Counted from the first letter of the stretch, positions 1 through 7,575 are shown. The stretch is DNA of 9,695 nucleotides from AC-69 sp044867345 (GCA_044867345.1 JBIOUU010000132.1:1-9695), one strand, 5' to 3'. Notes: generated by a model not told the origin, from the sequence alone. Made by a program: numbers and translations.

Positions 1-823
1 TGGCCACCCAGGCGTCCTCCTCGAGCCGGTAGTGGTGCCCGTAGGAGGTCGCCTCCCCGGCCGGGAGCCGCTTGACGAACGCCACCTGGCTCCGCCAGCG
101 GAGCGCCGGCCGCAGCCCGAGCTCCTCGCCGACGCCGGGCGCCGGCAGGATCCCGTACAGGCCGATCCCCGGCCGCACCAGGTCCAGGTGCGACGCCGGA
201 TGCCGGATCGTGGCCCCGGTGTTCGCCGCGTGGACGAGGCGCGGGGCGTGCCCCGCGGAGCGCACGGCCTCGACGACCTCGAGGAACCACGCGAGCTGCT
301 CCCCGGTCGTCCGCTCGTCCTCCTCGGATCGGGCGAAGTGCGTGAACAGCCCCTCGACCTCGAGTCCCGCCACCGCCACCCGGTCGACGAGGCCCGGGGC
401 ACGGTCCGGCGGCCACACCCCGACCCGGTGCATCCCGGTGTCGACCTTCACGTGCACGCCCACCGGGCGCCCGACGCTGCCGGCTGCCTCGAGCACGCGG
501 GCCAGCCCGTCCTCGGTGTACACGCTGGGGACGAGGTTGGCGGCGAGCGCCTCCTTCTCCGCCCCCGGCGGGAACTCCGAGAGGACCAGCACCGGCGCAT
601 CGATCCCGTGCTCCCGGAGGCGTAGGCCCTCCTCGACCAGGGCCACCCCCACCCACGTGGCCCCCACGTCGAGCGCCGCCCTGGCCACGTGGGCGTCGCC
701 GTGGCCGTAGCCGTCGCCCTTGACCACGGCCATGAGCTCGGCGCCGGGCGGCATGAGGAGTCGGACATTGTGGCGGATGGCGTCGAGGTCCACCTCGACG
801 ACCGTGGGGCGGTACCGGATCAA
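1..823 (-). CDS. alr: Alanine racemase, C-terminus cut off by window edge
   Basis: A PLP enzyme that interconverts L- and D-alanine in the cytoplasm, supplying D-Ala for peptidoglycan. The 274 residues in the window read as an N-terminal alanine-racemase TIM barrel: VEVDLDAIRHN near the start, the PLP-lysine motif AVVKGDGYGHG with Lys35, HVKVDTGMHRVG in the middle, then LVRPGIGLYG and AGEATSYG. The family is usually about 370 residues, so roughly 100 (the C-terminal beta domain with the catalytic Tyr) lie off the left edge. The chosen start is TTG at 823, which overlaps the nnr stop codon by 4 nt (TTGA). There is no clear Shine-Dalgarno sequence, so translational coupling to nnr is likely. 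The family call is firm; the TTG start is an inference from the overlap and from where homology begins. Confidence 0.95.
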   Translation of the reverse strand, partial: MIRYRPTVVEVDLDAIRHNVRLLMPPGAELMAVVKGDGYGHGDAHVARAALDVGATWVGVALVEEGLRLREHGIDAPVLVLSEFPPGAEKEALAANLVPSVYTEDGLARVLEAAGSVGRPVGVHVKVDTGMHRVGVWPPDRAPGLVDRVAVAGLEVEGLFTHFARSEEDERTTGEQLAWFLEVVEAVRSAGHAPRLVHAANTGATIRHPASHLDLVRPGIGLYGILPAPGVGEELGLRPALRWRSQVAFVKRLPAGEATSYGHHYRLEEDAWVA

Positions 824-2346
824 CGGCCCAGGACCCCCGCGATGGCATCCGATACCTGTGCCAGGACGTCACCAGCCGTGGCGCCCTCGCCTTTCTCCCT
901 TCCCGCAAGCGAGCCGGCCATCCCGTGGAGATAGGCTCCGGCCGTGGCTGCATCGATCGGGGCCAGCCCCCGTGCGAGCAGCCCGGCGATCATCCCGGTC
1001 AGTACGTCACCCGTCCCCCCGGTCGCGAGGAAGGGCCCGCCGGTCGGGTTGATGCGAACGCGGCCCTCCGGGGAGGCGATCACGGTTCGGCTCCCCTTCA
1101 ACAGGACGGTGGCCTGGACGTCGGACGCGAGCTTCCGGGCGTGGCCCACGCGGTCGGCGCCAACCTCAGCGGAGGTGATATCGGCGAGCCTGGCGAACTC
1201 GCCGGCGTGCGGGGTGAGAACGGCGTCCGTGCGGCGGTCGGCGAGTTCCGCGGTCCTCCCGGCGAATGCGTTCAGCCCGTCGGCGTCGACGACGATCGGC
1301 ACGGGACATGACCGGACGAACGACCGGATGAACGCGGCGGTCTCCTCGTTGGTGGTCATCCCCGGGCCGATGGCGACCGCGTCCGCCGACCCCACCACCT
1401 CGTCCAGACGATCGACCGGCCCGGAGACCGTGCCCGCATCCGTCGTCGGCAGCGGGATGAACGTCGTCTCCCGGAGCGCCGCCTGCACCACCGGCAGGAT
1501 GCCCTCCGGCACGGCCACGCTCACCAGCCCGGCGCCGGCTCGGTACGCCGCCTCGCCCATCAGGCTCACGGCCCCGGTCATCAACCTCGACCCGCCGATC
1601 ACCACGACGACGCCGGCGTCGCGCTTGTGCGTGTCCGGCGGCCGGACGGGCAGCATGGCCGCCACATCCTCGCCCTCCGTCAGCCACACGTCGGCTCGCA
1701 GCAGGTCGGCCGGGAACCCGATGTCGACCACCTCGACCAAGCCGGCGTGCAGCGCCCCGGGGAGGAGCACGATCCCGATCTTGGCCGCGCCGAAGGTGAC
1801 GGTCACGTCGGCCGTCACCGCGACGCCCTCCACCGCCCCGGTCTCGCCGTTCACACCCGACGGGATGTCCACGGCCACGACGGGACCGCCCCAATCGTTC
1901 AGCCCTGCGATGGCCAGCTCCCATTCGCCCTCCGGAAACCGGCGGAAGCCGGTGCCGAAGATCGCGTCGACCGCGACGTCTCCTCGGGCCAGCTCCCGCG
2001 CGTGCGTGGCCGGCGAGAACGGCCGGACGCGCACGTCGATCTCGCCCAATCGCCGGAAGTTCGTGGTCGCCGGCTCACGGAGCGCCTCCGGCGGCTGCAT
2101 CATCACGACCGTCGTGCGGATCCCCCATCGCGCCAGGTGACGCGCAGCGACCAGTCCGTCGCCGCCGTTGTTCCCCTTTCCGCACACGACGACGGCGCGG
2201 CGCCCCGAGAAGCCACCGGCGACTGCAGCGGCCGCTCGGGCCACCTGCCGGCCGGCCCGCTCCATCAGGCTCGCTGCATCGATGCCTCGGGCCTGGGTCT
2301 CGCGATCGAGGCTGGCGGCCTCCGAGGGCGTGAGGACCGGCTTCAC
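820..2346 (-). CDS. nnr: Bifunctional NAD(P)H-hydrate epimerase / ADP-dependent NAD(P)H-hydrate dehydratase
   Basis: A 508-residue fusion that repairs hydrated NADH and NADPH. The N-terminal epimerase (YjeF_N/NnrE type, about residues 1-215) interconverts R- and S-NAD(P)HX, and the C-terminal ribokinase-like dehydratase (NnrD type, about 225-508) restores NAD(P)H from the S form. Seen in the epimerase: CGKGNNGGDG at 55-64, DAIFGTGF from Asp127 and VDIPSGVNGETG from Asp160. Seen in the dehydratase: VVVIGGS near 250, VVDADGLNAF, LTPHAGEF and ATGGTGDVLTG with the likely catalytic Asp447. The reading frame stays open upstream to 2508, but that stretch lies inside acpS and has no family similarity. 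The GTG at 2346 overlaps the acpS stop by 4 nt (GTGA) and begins exactly where homology begins. The pairing with acpS and alr is common in actinobacteria and Firmicutes. Confidence 0.95.
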   Translation of the reverse strand: MKPVLTPSEAASLDRETQARGIDAASLMERAGRQVARAAAAVAGGFSGRRAVVVCGKGNNGGDGLVAARHLARWGIRTTVVMMQPPEALREPATTNFRRLGEIDVRVRPFSPATHARELARGDVAVDAIFGTGFRRFPEGEWELAIAGLNDWGGPVVAVDIPSGVNGETGAVEGVAVTADVTVTFGAAKIGIVLLPGALHAGLVEVVDIGFPADLLRADVWLTEGEDVAAMLPVRPPDTHKRDAGVVVVIGGSRLMTGAVSLMGEAAYRAGAGLVSVAVPEGILPVVQAALRETTFIPLPTTDAGTVSGPVDRLDEVVGSADAVAIGPGMTTNEETAAFIRSFVRSCPVPIVVDADGLNAFAGRTAELADRRTDAVLTPHAGEFARLADITSAEVGADRVGHARKLASDVQATVLLKGSRTVIASPEGRVRINPTGGPFLATGGTGDVLTGMIAGLLARGLAPIDAATAGAYLHGMAGSLAGREKGEGATAGDVLAQVSDAIAGVLGR

Positions 2347-2723
2347 CGGGCCACCGCCACGGCGAATGCCACGGCGAGCGCGCGCTCGTGAGTGAACGAG
2401 ATGAGGACCTGCGAGATGCCGTTCGCGTCGGCTCGCACCTTGGCGTTGCCCGCAAGGACGACCGACGGCGCGCCGCTCGGATGCCGGCTCACACTGACGT
2501 CCTGCCACCGCTTCCCCCGGTAGCCACCGAGGGCTTTGATCACGGCCTCCCGGGCGGCGAACCGGGCGGCGTAGGACTCGGCCGGCCGGGCCTTCCCGTC
2601 ACAGTACGCGCGCTCCTCGGGGGTGAACACCCGTTCTCGCATCGTCGGGTGGCGGGCCAAAGCCCGTTCCATCCGATCGATCTCGCACAGGTCCACGCCC
2701 AAGCCGACGATCTCCACGGCCAT
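2343..2723 (-). CDS. acpS: Holo-[acyl-carrier-protein] synthase
   Basis: Transfers 4'-phosphopantetheine from CoA to a serine of apo-ACP, activating it for fatty-acid synthesis. The 126-residue protein has the usual length and motifs of the AcpS family: GLGVDLCEIDR with metal-binding Asp11, FTPEERAYC at 33-41, ARFAAREAVIKALG with Glu59 and Lys63, and a C-terminal SFTHERALAVAFAV from about residue 109. The second Ala-Lys of the common ARFAAKEA motif is Arg58 here, a conservative change. The ATG at 2723 is preceded by GAGGG (2731-2735) at 7 nt. The gene begins 30 nt after the glmS stop and overlaps nnr by 4 nt, so it is almost certainly part of the glmM-glmS-acpS-nnr-alr transcript. Confidence 0.95.
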   Translation of the reverse strand: MAVEIVGLGVDLCEIDRMERALARHPTMRERVFTPEERAYCDGKARPAESYAARFAAREAVIKALGGYRGKRWQDVSVSRHPSGAPSVVLAGNAKVRADANGISQVLISFTHERALAVAFAVAVAR

Positions 2724-2753
2724 AGGGTAGCCCTCGGTTCGGCCGGCGGGCGC

Positions 2754-4580
2754 CTACTCGACCGTGACGGACTTGGCCAGGTTGCGGGGCTGATCCACGT
2801 CGCAGCCCCGAAGCTTCGCGATGTGGTACGCCAACAGCTGCAGCGGCACGGTCACCACCACCGGCGCCAGCAACTCGGGCGTGCGCGGCACGAACACCAC
2901 ATGCTGGGCGATCTCGCCGATGGCCTGGTCGCCCTCCGTGGCGACCGCGATGACGTCGGCGCCCCGTGCCCTGACCTCCTGGATGTTCGACAGCATCTTC
3001 GGGTACACGTGGCACTCGGTGGCGATGGCCACCACCGGAACACCCGGCTCGACGAGGGCGATGGGCCCGTGTTTCAGCTCGCCGGCCGGATGCGCCTCGG
3101 CATGCACGTAGGAGATCTCTTTCAGCTTCAGGGCCCCCTCCAGGGCGGCCGGGTAGCCGGTGTGGCGCCCGATGAACAGGACGTCGCGTGCGTTCTGGTA
3201 CCGCGCCGCCAGGTCTCGGACCTGCCCGTCGAGCGACAGCGTGGCCTCCACCTGCGCCGGGAGCGCGCGCATGTGCTCCACGACCTCAGCGATCTCCTCC
3301 GGATACATCCCGATCCGAACCTGTGCCAGGTACAGCGCCGTGAGATGCAGCGCAACCATCTGCGTGGCGAAGGTCTTCGTGGCGGCCACACCGATCTCGG
3401 GGCCCGCGTGCGTGTACAGGACGCCGTGGGCCTCCCGGGCGAGTGAGGATCCCACGGTGTTCGTCACCGCGAGCACGTGCGATCCCTGCCGCGCCGCGTG
3501 GCGGGCCGCCTCCAGCGTGTCGATGGTCTCGCCTGACTGGGAGACGGCGATGGTCAGCGTGTCCGGGCCCAGGACCGGATCGCGGTAGCGGAATTCCGAC
3601 GCGATCTCGATCTCGACGGGCATGCGGGTCCAGTGCTCGATGGCGTATTTCGCCACCAGGCCGGCGTGGAACGCCGTCCCGCACGCCACCACGAAGACCT
3701 TGTCCACCTCGCGGAACAGGTCGGCGTCTATGTGCAGCTCGTCCAGGGACAGGAGGCCCTTCGACGGCACCCGACCCACGAGGGTGTCCCGGATGGCCGA
3801 GGGCTGTTCGTGGATCTCCTTCAGCATGAAGTCGTCGAAGCCGCCCTTCTGCGCCCTGGCCACGTCCCAGTCGACCTCGAATGGCTGCGGGAACAGCTGG
3901 GCACCGTCGAAGTCGGAGAACGCCACTCCGTCCGCCGTGACCTCCACGACCTGGCCCTCCTCGACCGGGATCACCGATGTCGTCCGGGACAGGACCGCCG
4001 GGATGTCCGAGGCGAGCAGGGTCTCGCCGTCACCGACACCCACGATGAGCGGCGAAGACACCTTGGCCCCCACGATCCGGCCGGGGTCGTCGAGCGAGAG
4101 GACGACGATGGCGTACGCGCCCTCGAGTTCCTTCACGGTGGCGCGGACGGCATCGGCCAGGTCGCCGTCGGCGCGCTCTTCGATCAGATGGGCGATGCAC
4201 TCGGTGTCGGTCTCGGAGGCGAGCGTGTGGCCTCGCTTCTCCAGCCCCGCCCGGAGGTCGGCGAAGTTCTCGATGATGCCGTTGTGGATGATGGCGATGC
4301 GCCCCGTGCAGTCCACATGAGGGTGGGCGTTGGCGTCGGTGGGCTCGCCGTGGGTGGCCCACCGCGTGTGACCCATCCCCACCGTGCCGGATGGCTGGTC
4401 GCCCGCCTCGAGCGCCCGGACCAGCTCGTCGAGCTTCCCGGCGCGCTTGACCACCGAGAGGCGGTCGTCGAGGACGGCCACCCCCGCCGAGTCGTAGCCG
4501 CGGTACTCCAAGCGCCGAAGTCCCTCGAGGATGATGGGAAGGGCCTCGTCGCGGCCGAGGTAGCCGACGATGCCGCACAT
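2754..4580 (-). CDS. glmS: Glutamine--fructose-6-phosphate aminotransferase (isomerizing)
   Basis: Makes glucosamine-6-phosphate from fructose-6-phosphate and glutamine, the entry step to UDP-GlcNAc and so to peptidoglycan. The 608 residues match the usual length of about 609. The N-terminal Ntn glutaminase domain (about 2-240) has the nucleophile Cys2 directly after the initiator Met (MCGIVGY), EYRGYDSAGVAV, GHTRWATHG, HNGIIEN and SETDTE. Two SIS sugar-isomerase domains follow, with VACGTAFHAGLVAKY, SQSGETIDT near residue 347, GVAATKTFATQ and LKLKEISYVHAEA. The C-terminus DVDQPRNLAKSVTVE is the nearly invariant end of the family. The start is fixed because Cys must be residue 2. Only a weak AGG lies 5 nt upstream, so initiation may depend on coupling or other features. 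No glmS ribozyme fits in the 49-nt leader. Confidence 0.98.
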   Translation of the reverse strand: MCGIVGYLGRDEALPIILEGLRRLEYRGYDSAGVAVLDDRLSVVKRAGKLDELVRALEAGDQPSGTVGMGHTRWATHGEPTDANAHPHVDCTGRIAIIHNGIIENFADLRAGLEKRGHTLASETDTECIAHLIEERADGDLADAVRATVKELEGAYAIVVLSLDDPGRIVGAKVSSPLIVGVGDGETLLASDIPAVLSRTTSVIPVEEGQVVEVTADGVAFSDFDGAQLFPQPFEVDWDVARAQKGGFDDFMLKEIHEQPSAIRDTLVGRVPSKGLLSLDELHIDADLFREVDKVFVVACGTAFHAGLVAKYAIEHWTRMPVEIEIASEFRYRDPVLGPDTLTIAVSQSGETIDTLEAARHAARQGSHVLAVTNTVGSSLAREAHGVLYTHAGPEIGVAATKTFATQMVALHLTALYLAQVRIGMYPEEIAEVVEHMRALPAQVEATLSLDGQVRDLAARYQNARDVLFIGRHTGYPAALEGALKLKEISYVHAEAHPAGELKHGPIALVEPGVPVVAIATECHVYPKMLSNIQEVRARGADVIAVATEGDQAIGEIAQHVVFVPRTPELLAPVVVTVPLQLLAYHIAKLRGCDVDQPRNLAKSVTVE

Positions 4581-4581
4581 G

Positions 4582-4597
4582 GGAACCTAGAGGGTAG
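4582..4597 (-). repeat. Short sequence shared with the ars promoter, in the glmS leader
   Basis: On the plus strand these bases read GGAACCTAGAGGGTAG. The ars promoter region (7595-7609) holds GGAACCTTAGGGTAG in the same orientation, identical except that T replaces AG in the centre. Both contain an imperfect palindrome, AACCT then 1-2 bases then AGGGT. The half-motif AGGGTAG also lies directly upstream of acpS (2724-2730). A shared operator or another common leader element is possible, but this is inference from two and a half copies. Confidence 0.4.
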
Positions 4598-4629
4598 CAG
4601 CGGTCCCGGCGGTTCTTCGGGAAGCGCGG

Positions 4630-5958
4630 CTATCCGAGCGCCGCGCCCACCGCCGCCGCGAGCGCGTCGGCGTGGGCGCCGGCGTCGGCCTCGGTCTCGG
4701 CCTCCACCATCACGCGGACGAGCGGCTCGGTGCCGGATGCCCGGACCAGCACCCGGCCCGAGCCGTTGAGCTCGCGCTCGACTCCTCGCACCGCCTCCCA
4801 CACCTTCCCCGCGGACTCCAAGCGTTCCTTGTGCGCCACCGGCACATTGCGCACCACCTGCGGGAACTTGCGCATGGCGGAGGCCAGCTCCGCGACCGAG
4901 CATCCCCGCTTCGCCGCCAGCGACAGGAAGGTGACGGCCGTCAGCAGCCCGTCCCCGGTCGTCGCGTGGTGCCGGAAGATGACGTGGCCCGACTGCTCGC
5001 CGCCGAGCATCGCGCCGGTGCGCAGCATCTCCTCCAGCACGTACCGGTCGCCGACCCTGCTCTCGACCACCTCGATCCCGGCGTTCCGCATGGCCTGACG
5101 GAACCCCGTGTTGGCCATCACGGTCGTGACGACGGTGTTGCGCTCCAGACCGCCGTCCTCCTTCAACGCGATGGCGCATGCCGCGAGGACCTGGTCCCCG
5201 TCGATCACCCGCCCCTCCGCGTCGGCGAACATGGCCCGGTCGGCGTCCCCGTCGTGCGCGATGCCGGCGTCCGCGCCCGTCTCCTTCACGGCGGCCGCCA
5301 CCACCTCGGGGTGAAGCGCGCCGCACCCCTCGTTGATGTTCCTCCCGTCCGGCCGGTCGAACATCGGCCGGACGTCCGCGCCCAGCCTGCGAAGGACATC
5401 CGGAGCGGCCCGATACGCCGCCCCGTTCGCGCAGTCCACGACGATCCGCATCCCCCCGAGGGGTGCCTGGACCGCCGAGGCCACGTGCGCGAGGTACCGC
5501 TCCAGGCCATCGGGAACCTCGCCGACCGTCCCCCGGTCGCCGTCGCCTCGTCCTTCCCGGCGAACCTCGGCCTCGATCTCGTGCTCGGTCTCGTCGGGCA
5601 GCTTGAAGCCGGACGCCCCGAAGAACTTGATGCCGTTGTCCTCGGCTGGGTTGTGCGAGGCGGAGATGACCGCACCGGCGCTCGCCCCGAGGTCGGTGGT
5701 GATGAAGGCGACCGCCGGGGTGGGCACGACGCCCGCCAGGACGGCGTCGGCTCCGGCCGCCAGGATCCCCTCCACCAGGGCCCGCTGCAGCGGCTCGCCC
5801 GACGCCCTGGTGTCTCGGCCCACGACGATCGAGAGCGGGCCCGTCGATCCACGATGCAGGACCACGGCGGCCGCCCGGCCCAGGCCGAACGCGAGCTCGG
5901 TCGTGAGGTCGCGTCCGTAGACGCCGCGAACCCCGTCCGTTCCGAAGAGCCGTCCCAT
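4630..5958 (-). CDS. glmM: Phosphoglucosamine mutase
   Basis: Converts glucosamine-6-phosphate to glucosamine-1-phosphate, the step after GlmS on the way to UDP-GlcNAc. The 442 residues match the usual 440-450. Alpha-D-phosphohexomutase motifs appear in order: MGRLFGTDGVRG at the N-terminus, the phosphoserine loop ISASHNPAEDNGIKFFG with Ser101 as the likely phosphorylated residue, the Mg loop DGDADR at 236-241, the sugar-binding GGEQSGHVIF, and RASGTEPLVRVMVEA, the phosphate-binding loop near the C-terminus. The frame is open upstream to 6153, but this lies within arsC; the ATG at 5958 begins at the conserved GRLFGTDGVRG. There is no convincing Shine-Dalgarno sequence. The start is 35 nt after the arsC stop, with no obvious terminator between, so some transcription from the ars side is likely. 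A 49-nt gap separates glmM from glmS. Confidence 0.97.
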   Translation of the reverse strand: MGRLFGTDGVRGVYGRDLTTELAFGLGRAAAVVLHRGSTGPLSIVVGRDTRASGEPLQRALVEGILAAGADAVLAGVVPTPAVAFITTDLGASAGAVISASHNPAEDNGIKFFGASGFKLPDETEHEIEAEVRREGRGDGDRGTVGEVPDGLERYLAHVASAVQAPLGGMRIVVDCANGAAYRAAPDVLRRLGADVRPMFDRPDGRNINEGCGALHPEVVAAAVKETGADAGIAHDGDADRAMFADAEGRVIDGDQVLAACAIALKEDGGLERNTVVTTVMANTGFRQAMRNAGIEVVESRVGDRYVLEEMLRTGAMLGGEQSGHVIFRHHATTGDGLLTAVTFLSLAAKRGCSVAELASAMRKFPQVVRNVPVAHKERLESAGKVWEAVRGVERELNGSGRVLVRASGTEPLVRVMVEAETEADAGAHADALAAAVGAALG

Positions 5959-5993
5959 GATCGGGAAAAGGCTACCGGGAACGGCGTCAGAGG

Positions 5994-6413
5994 CTAGGTC
6001 CCGGCCGGGACGAGCTCCTCGACAAGTTGTCGGACCCGGCGGTCGATCTCGTCGCGGATCGGGCGGACCTCCTCGACGGGCTTGCCCTGGGGGTCGGGAA
6101 GGTCCCAGTCCAGGTATCGCTTGCCCGGGTATACGGGACAGGCATCGCCGCAACCCATGAGGACGACGATGTCCGCATCCCGAGCCATCTCGTCGGTCAG
6201 CCGCTTCGGGATGGCCTTCGTGACGTCCAGGCCCACCTCGGCCATGACCGCCACAACCGAAGGGTTGATCTCCGCGGCCGGCGCGGTCCCGGCCGAGCGG
6301 ACCCGGACCCGCCCCCCGGCCCGATGGTCGAGCAGGGCCGCGGCCATCTGGCTCCGTCCCGCGTTGTGGACGCAGACGAACAGGACCTCGGGCACATCGT
6401 CGGTCTGGCTCAC
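5994..6413 (-). CDS. arsC: Arsenate reductase, LMW-phosphatase type (thioredoxin- or thiol-linked)
   Basis: Reduces arsenate to arsenite in the cytoplasm. The 139-residue protein belongs to the low-molecular-weight protein tyrosine phosphatase fold ArsC family. The P-loop is FVCVHNAGRSQMAAA with nucleophile Cys14 and Arg20 (C-X5-R). The resolving cysteines are Cys88 and Cys92 in LMGCGDACP, followed by PGKRYLDWDLPDP, where Asp107 is the likely general acid. The MGCGDACP...PGKRY..W signature is typical of actinobacterial ArsC proteins, including the ArsC part of the mycobacterial Acr3-ArsC fusion. The resolving pair is spaced CX3C, closer than the Cys82-Cys89 pair of staphylococcal pI258 ArsC. 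The chosen start is GTG at 6413, 43 nt after arsM, with AGGG about 10 nt upstream; a second in-frame GTG six codons later is possible. The reductant (thioredoxin or mycothiol) cannot be told from sequence alone. Confidence 0.93.
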   Translation of the reverse strand: MSQTDDVPEVLFVCVHNAGRSQMAAALLDHRAGGRVRVRSAGTAPAAEINPSVVAVMAEVGLDVTKAIPKRLTDEMARDADIVVLMGCGDACPVYPGKRYLDWDLPDPQGKPVEEVRPIRDEIDRRVRQLVEELVPAGT

Positions 6414-6456
6414 CGCCCGAACCCTAGCAACGCGAGATGGCACGGGGCCGGCCCGT

Positions 6457-7203
6457 TCACGAGCCCTCGATGAACGGCTTCGTGGCGCGCACGATGGCCG
6501 AGAAGATCCCGTCGGCCACCTCGTGCGTGGGCGTGACCCGCACGTCCACGAAGCCGGCCCGGCGCAGGTCGGCCTCGTACTCACCGAACGACAGGGCGCC
6601 GGCGATGCAGCCGACCCAGCTCCCCCGCTCCGCGCGCTGGGCCGGCGTCAGGTCGTCGCCGGCCACGACGTCGCTGATCCCGAGTCGGCCGCCGGCCCGC
6701 AGGACCCGGGCCATCTCGTCGAACACCCGGGACTTGTCGGCGGACAGGTTGATCACGCAGTTAGAGATGATGACGTCCACGGACCCGTCGGGAAGCGGCA
6801 CCTCCTCGATGTAGCCCTTCAGGAACTCGACGTTCGTGACGCCCGCGTCCGCGGCGTTCCGCCGGGCCAGGTCCAGCATCTCGTCGGTCATGTCCAGCCC
6901 GTAGGCCAGGCCGTCCGGACCGACGCGCCTGGCGGACAGGATCACGTCGATCCCGCCTCCCGACCCCAGGTCCAACACCATCTCCCCCCCACGGAGCTCG
7001 GCCACGGCCACGGGATTGCCGCACCCCAGACTGGCCAGTGCTGCCCCCTGGGGCACCTCGACCTCCAGGTCGCCGTACAGCAGGCCGGCGTCGCTCGAAC
7101 CGACGTCGCAGCACCCGCCGGAGCCGCACCCGCAGCCCGCACCGCCTGCCTGTCGCGCGGCTTCCGCGTACTTCTCCCTCACGTGCTCCCGAACGTCGCT
7201 CAT
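6457..7203 (-). CDS. arsM: Arsenite S-adenosylmethionine methyltransferase
   Basis: Methylates arsenite with SAM, ending in volatile or less retained methylated arsenicals. The 248-residue protein is a class I methyltransferase. The SAM site reads VLDLGSGGGIDVILSARRVGP at about 76-96, with GLDMTDEML at 102-110. The three conserved ArsM cysteines are visible: Cys61 in SLGCGNPVAVAEL, Cys149 in ISNCVINLSADK and Cys199 in WVGCIAGAL, with 50 residues between the last two as in characterised ArsM enzymes. The N-terminus has a Cys-rich patch (Cys24, 26, 31, 32) like those seen in many bacterial ArsM proteins. ATG at 7203 overlaps the arsR stop by 4 nt (ATGA), and a strong GGAGGAGG (7211-7218) lies 7 nt upstream inside arsR. 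The frame stays open upstream to 7590, but only because of high GC. Confidence 0.95.
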   Translation of the reverse strand: MSDVREHVREKYAEAARQAGGAGCGCGSGGCCDVGSSDAGLLYGDLEVEVPQGAALASLGCGNPVAVAELRGGEMVLDLGSGGGIDVILSARRVGPDGLAYGLDMTDEMLDLARRNAADAGVTNVEFLKGYIEEVPLPDGSVDVIISNCVINLSADKSRVFDEMARVLRAGGRLGISDVVAGDDLTPAQRAERGSWVGCIAGALSFGEYEADLRRAGFVDVRVTPTHEVADGIFSAIVRATKPFIEGS

Positions 7204-7559
7204 TGGTGCACCTCCTCCAGCCGGAACACCGTCGCCAGCCGGTCCAGGGCGGACCGGTCGATCGAGTAGTAGGCCCACACCCCTCGTTGCTCCCGCCGAA
7301 GCAGCCCCGCGGTCGCCAGCTTCTTCAGATGGAAGCTCACCGTGGGCTGGGACAGCCCGAGTTGAGGGGTCAGGTCGCACACGCACACCGGTCCCTCGGC
7401 GTTGGCCAGGAGGTTCACGATCCGGATCCTGTTCGGGTCGGCCAGCGCCTTGAAGACCTCCGCGGTCGTGGCCGCGTCCTCGCCGGACATCCCCGCCGTC
7501 GCGAGCGGGGCGCAGCACTCGGCCGGCCTCTGCGTCAGTGGCAGTTCCTTCACCGTCAT
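7200..7559 (-). CDS. arsR: ArsR/SmtB-family arsenic-responsive repressor
   Basis: A 119-residue winged-helix repressor expected to bind the ars promoter and release it when As(III) binds. The core is LADPNRIRIVNLL at 39-51, the recognition helix region QLGLSQPTVSFHLKKL at 66-81, and the wing RREQRGVWAYYS. Candidate As(III) ligands are Cys15 and Cys16 (ECCAPL) and Cys59 and Cys61 (VCVCDL). An N-terminal Cys-Cys pair plus an alpha-3 Cys matches the Corynebacterium glutamicum ArsR type (Cys15/16/55) rather than the E. coli CVC-only type. The ATG at 7559 is preferred because GAGGAGG (7564-7570) lies 4 nt upstream; an in-frame ATG at 7580 would add 7 residues but lacks a ribosome binding site. It is the first gene of arsRMC and overlaps arsM by 4 nt. 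Confidence 0.93.
   Translation of the reverse strand: MTVKELPLTQRPAECCAPLATAGMSGEDAATTAEVFKALADPNRIRIVNLLANAEGPVCVCDLTPQLGLSQPTVSFHLKKLATAGLLRREQRGVWAYYSIDRSALDRLATVFRLEEVHQ
7211..7218 (-). promoter_or_regulatory. Strong ribosome binding site for arsM inside arsR
   Basis: GGAGGAGG on the minus strand, 7 nt before the arsM ATG, encoded within the last codons of arsR. Together with the ATGA overlap it indicates efficient coupled translation of arsM. Confidence 0.8.
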
Positions 7560-7563
7560 CGGT

Positions 7564-7570
7564 CCTCCTC
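7564..7570 (-). promoter_or_regulatory. Ribosome binding site that sets the arsR start
   Basis: GAGGAGG on the minus strand, 4 nt upstream of the ATG at 7559. The alternative ATG at 7580 has no such sequence, which decides in favour of the shorter ArsR. Confidence 0.75.
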
Positions 7571-7575
7571 GTGCC

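Noticed and set aside
944..2140. Long plus-strand ORF opposite nnr, and similar ones at 3633-4769, 4672-5997 and 8184-8876
   Set aside because: These are GC-driven shadows, low in sequence complexity and without motifs; the minus-strand genes on the same DNA are unambiguous.
2347..2508. N-terminal extension of nnr to 2508
   Set aside because: It lies fully within acpS and has no YjeF_N similarity, while the GTG at 2346 overlaps the acpS stop in the usual way.
4581..4629. glmS ribozyme or riboswitch in the glmS leader
   Set aside because: Only 49 nt are available and no ribozyme core is present; the ribozyme is mainly a Firmicutes feature.
5969..5996. Two TAGCCT hexamers (5974-5969 and 5996-5991) upstream of glmM as -10 boxes
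   Set aside because: Neither has a recognisable -35 box at 16-18 nt. A weak or leaderless promoter cannot be excluded, but I cannot support it.
5998..6011. Perfect 14-bp palindrome GTCCCGGCCGGGAC at the arsC end, possible terminator
   Set aside because: A hairpin would have only a 5-bp stem with a 4-nt loop and no T-run follows on the minus strand. It lies within arsC codons and is plausible by chance at this GC.
5959..6153. N-terminal extension of glmM to 6153
   Set aside because: It lies within arsC and adds Pro/Arg/Gly-rich sequence. The conserved MGRLFGTDGVRG begins at 5958.
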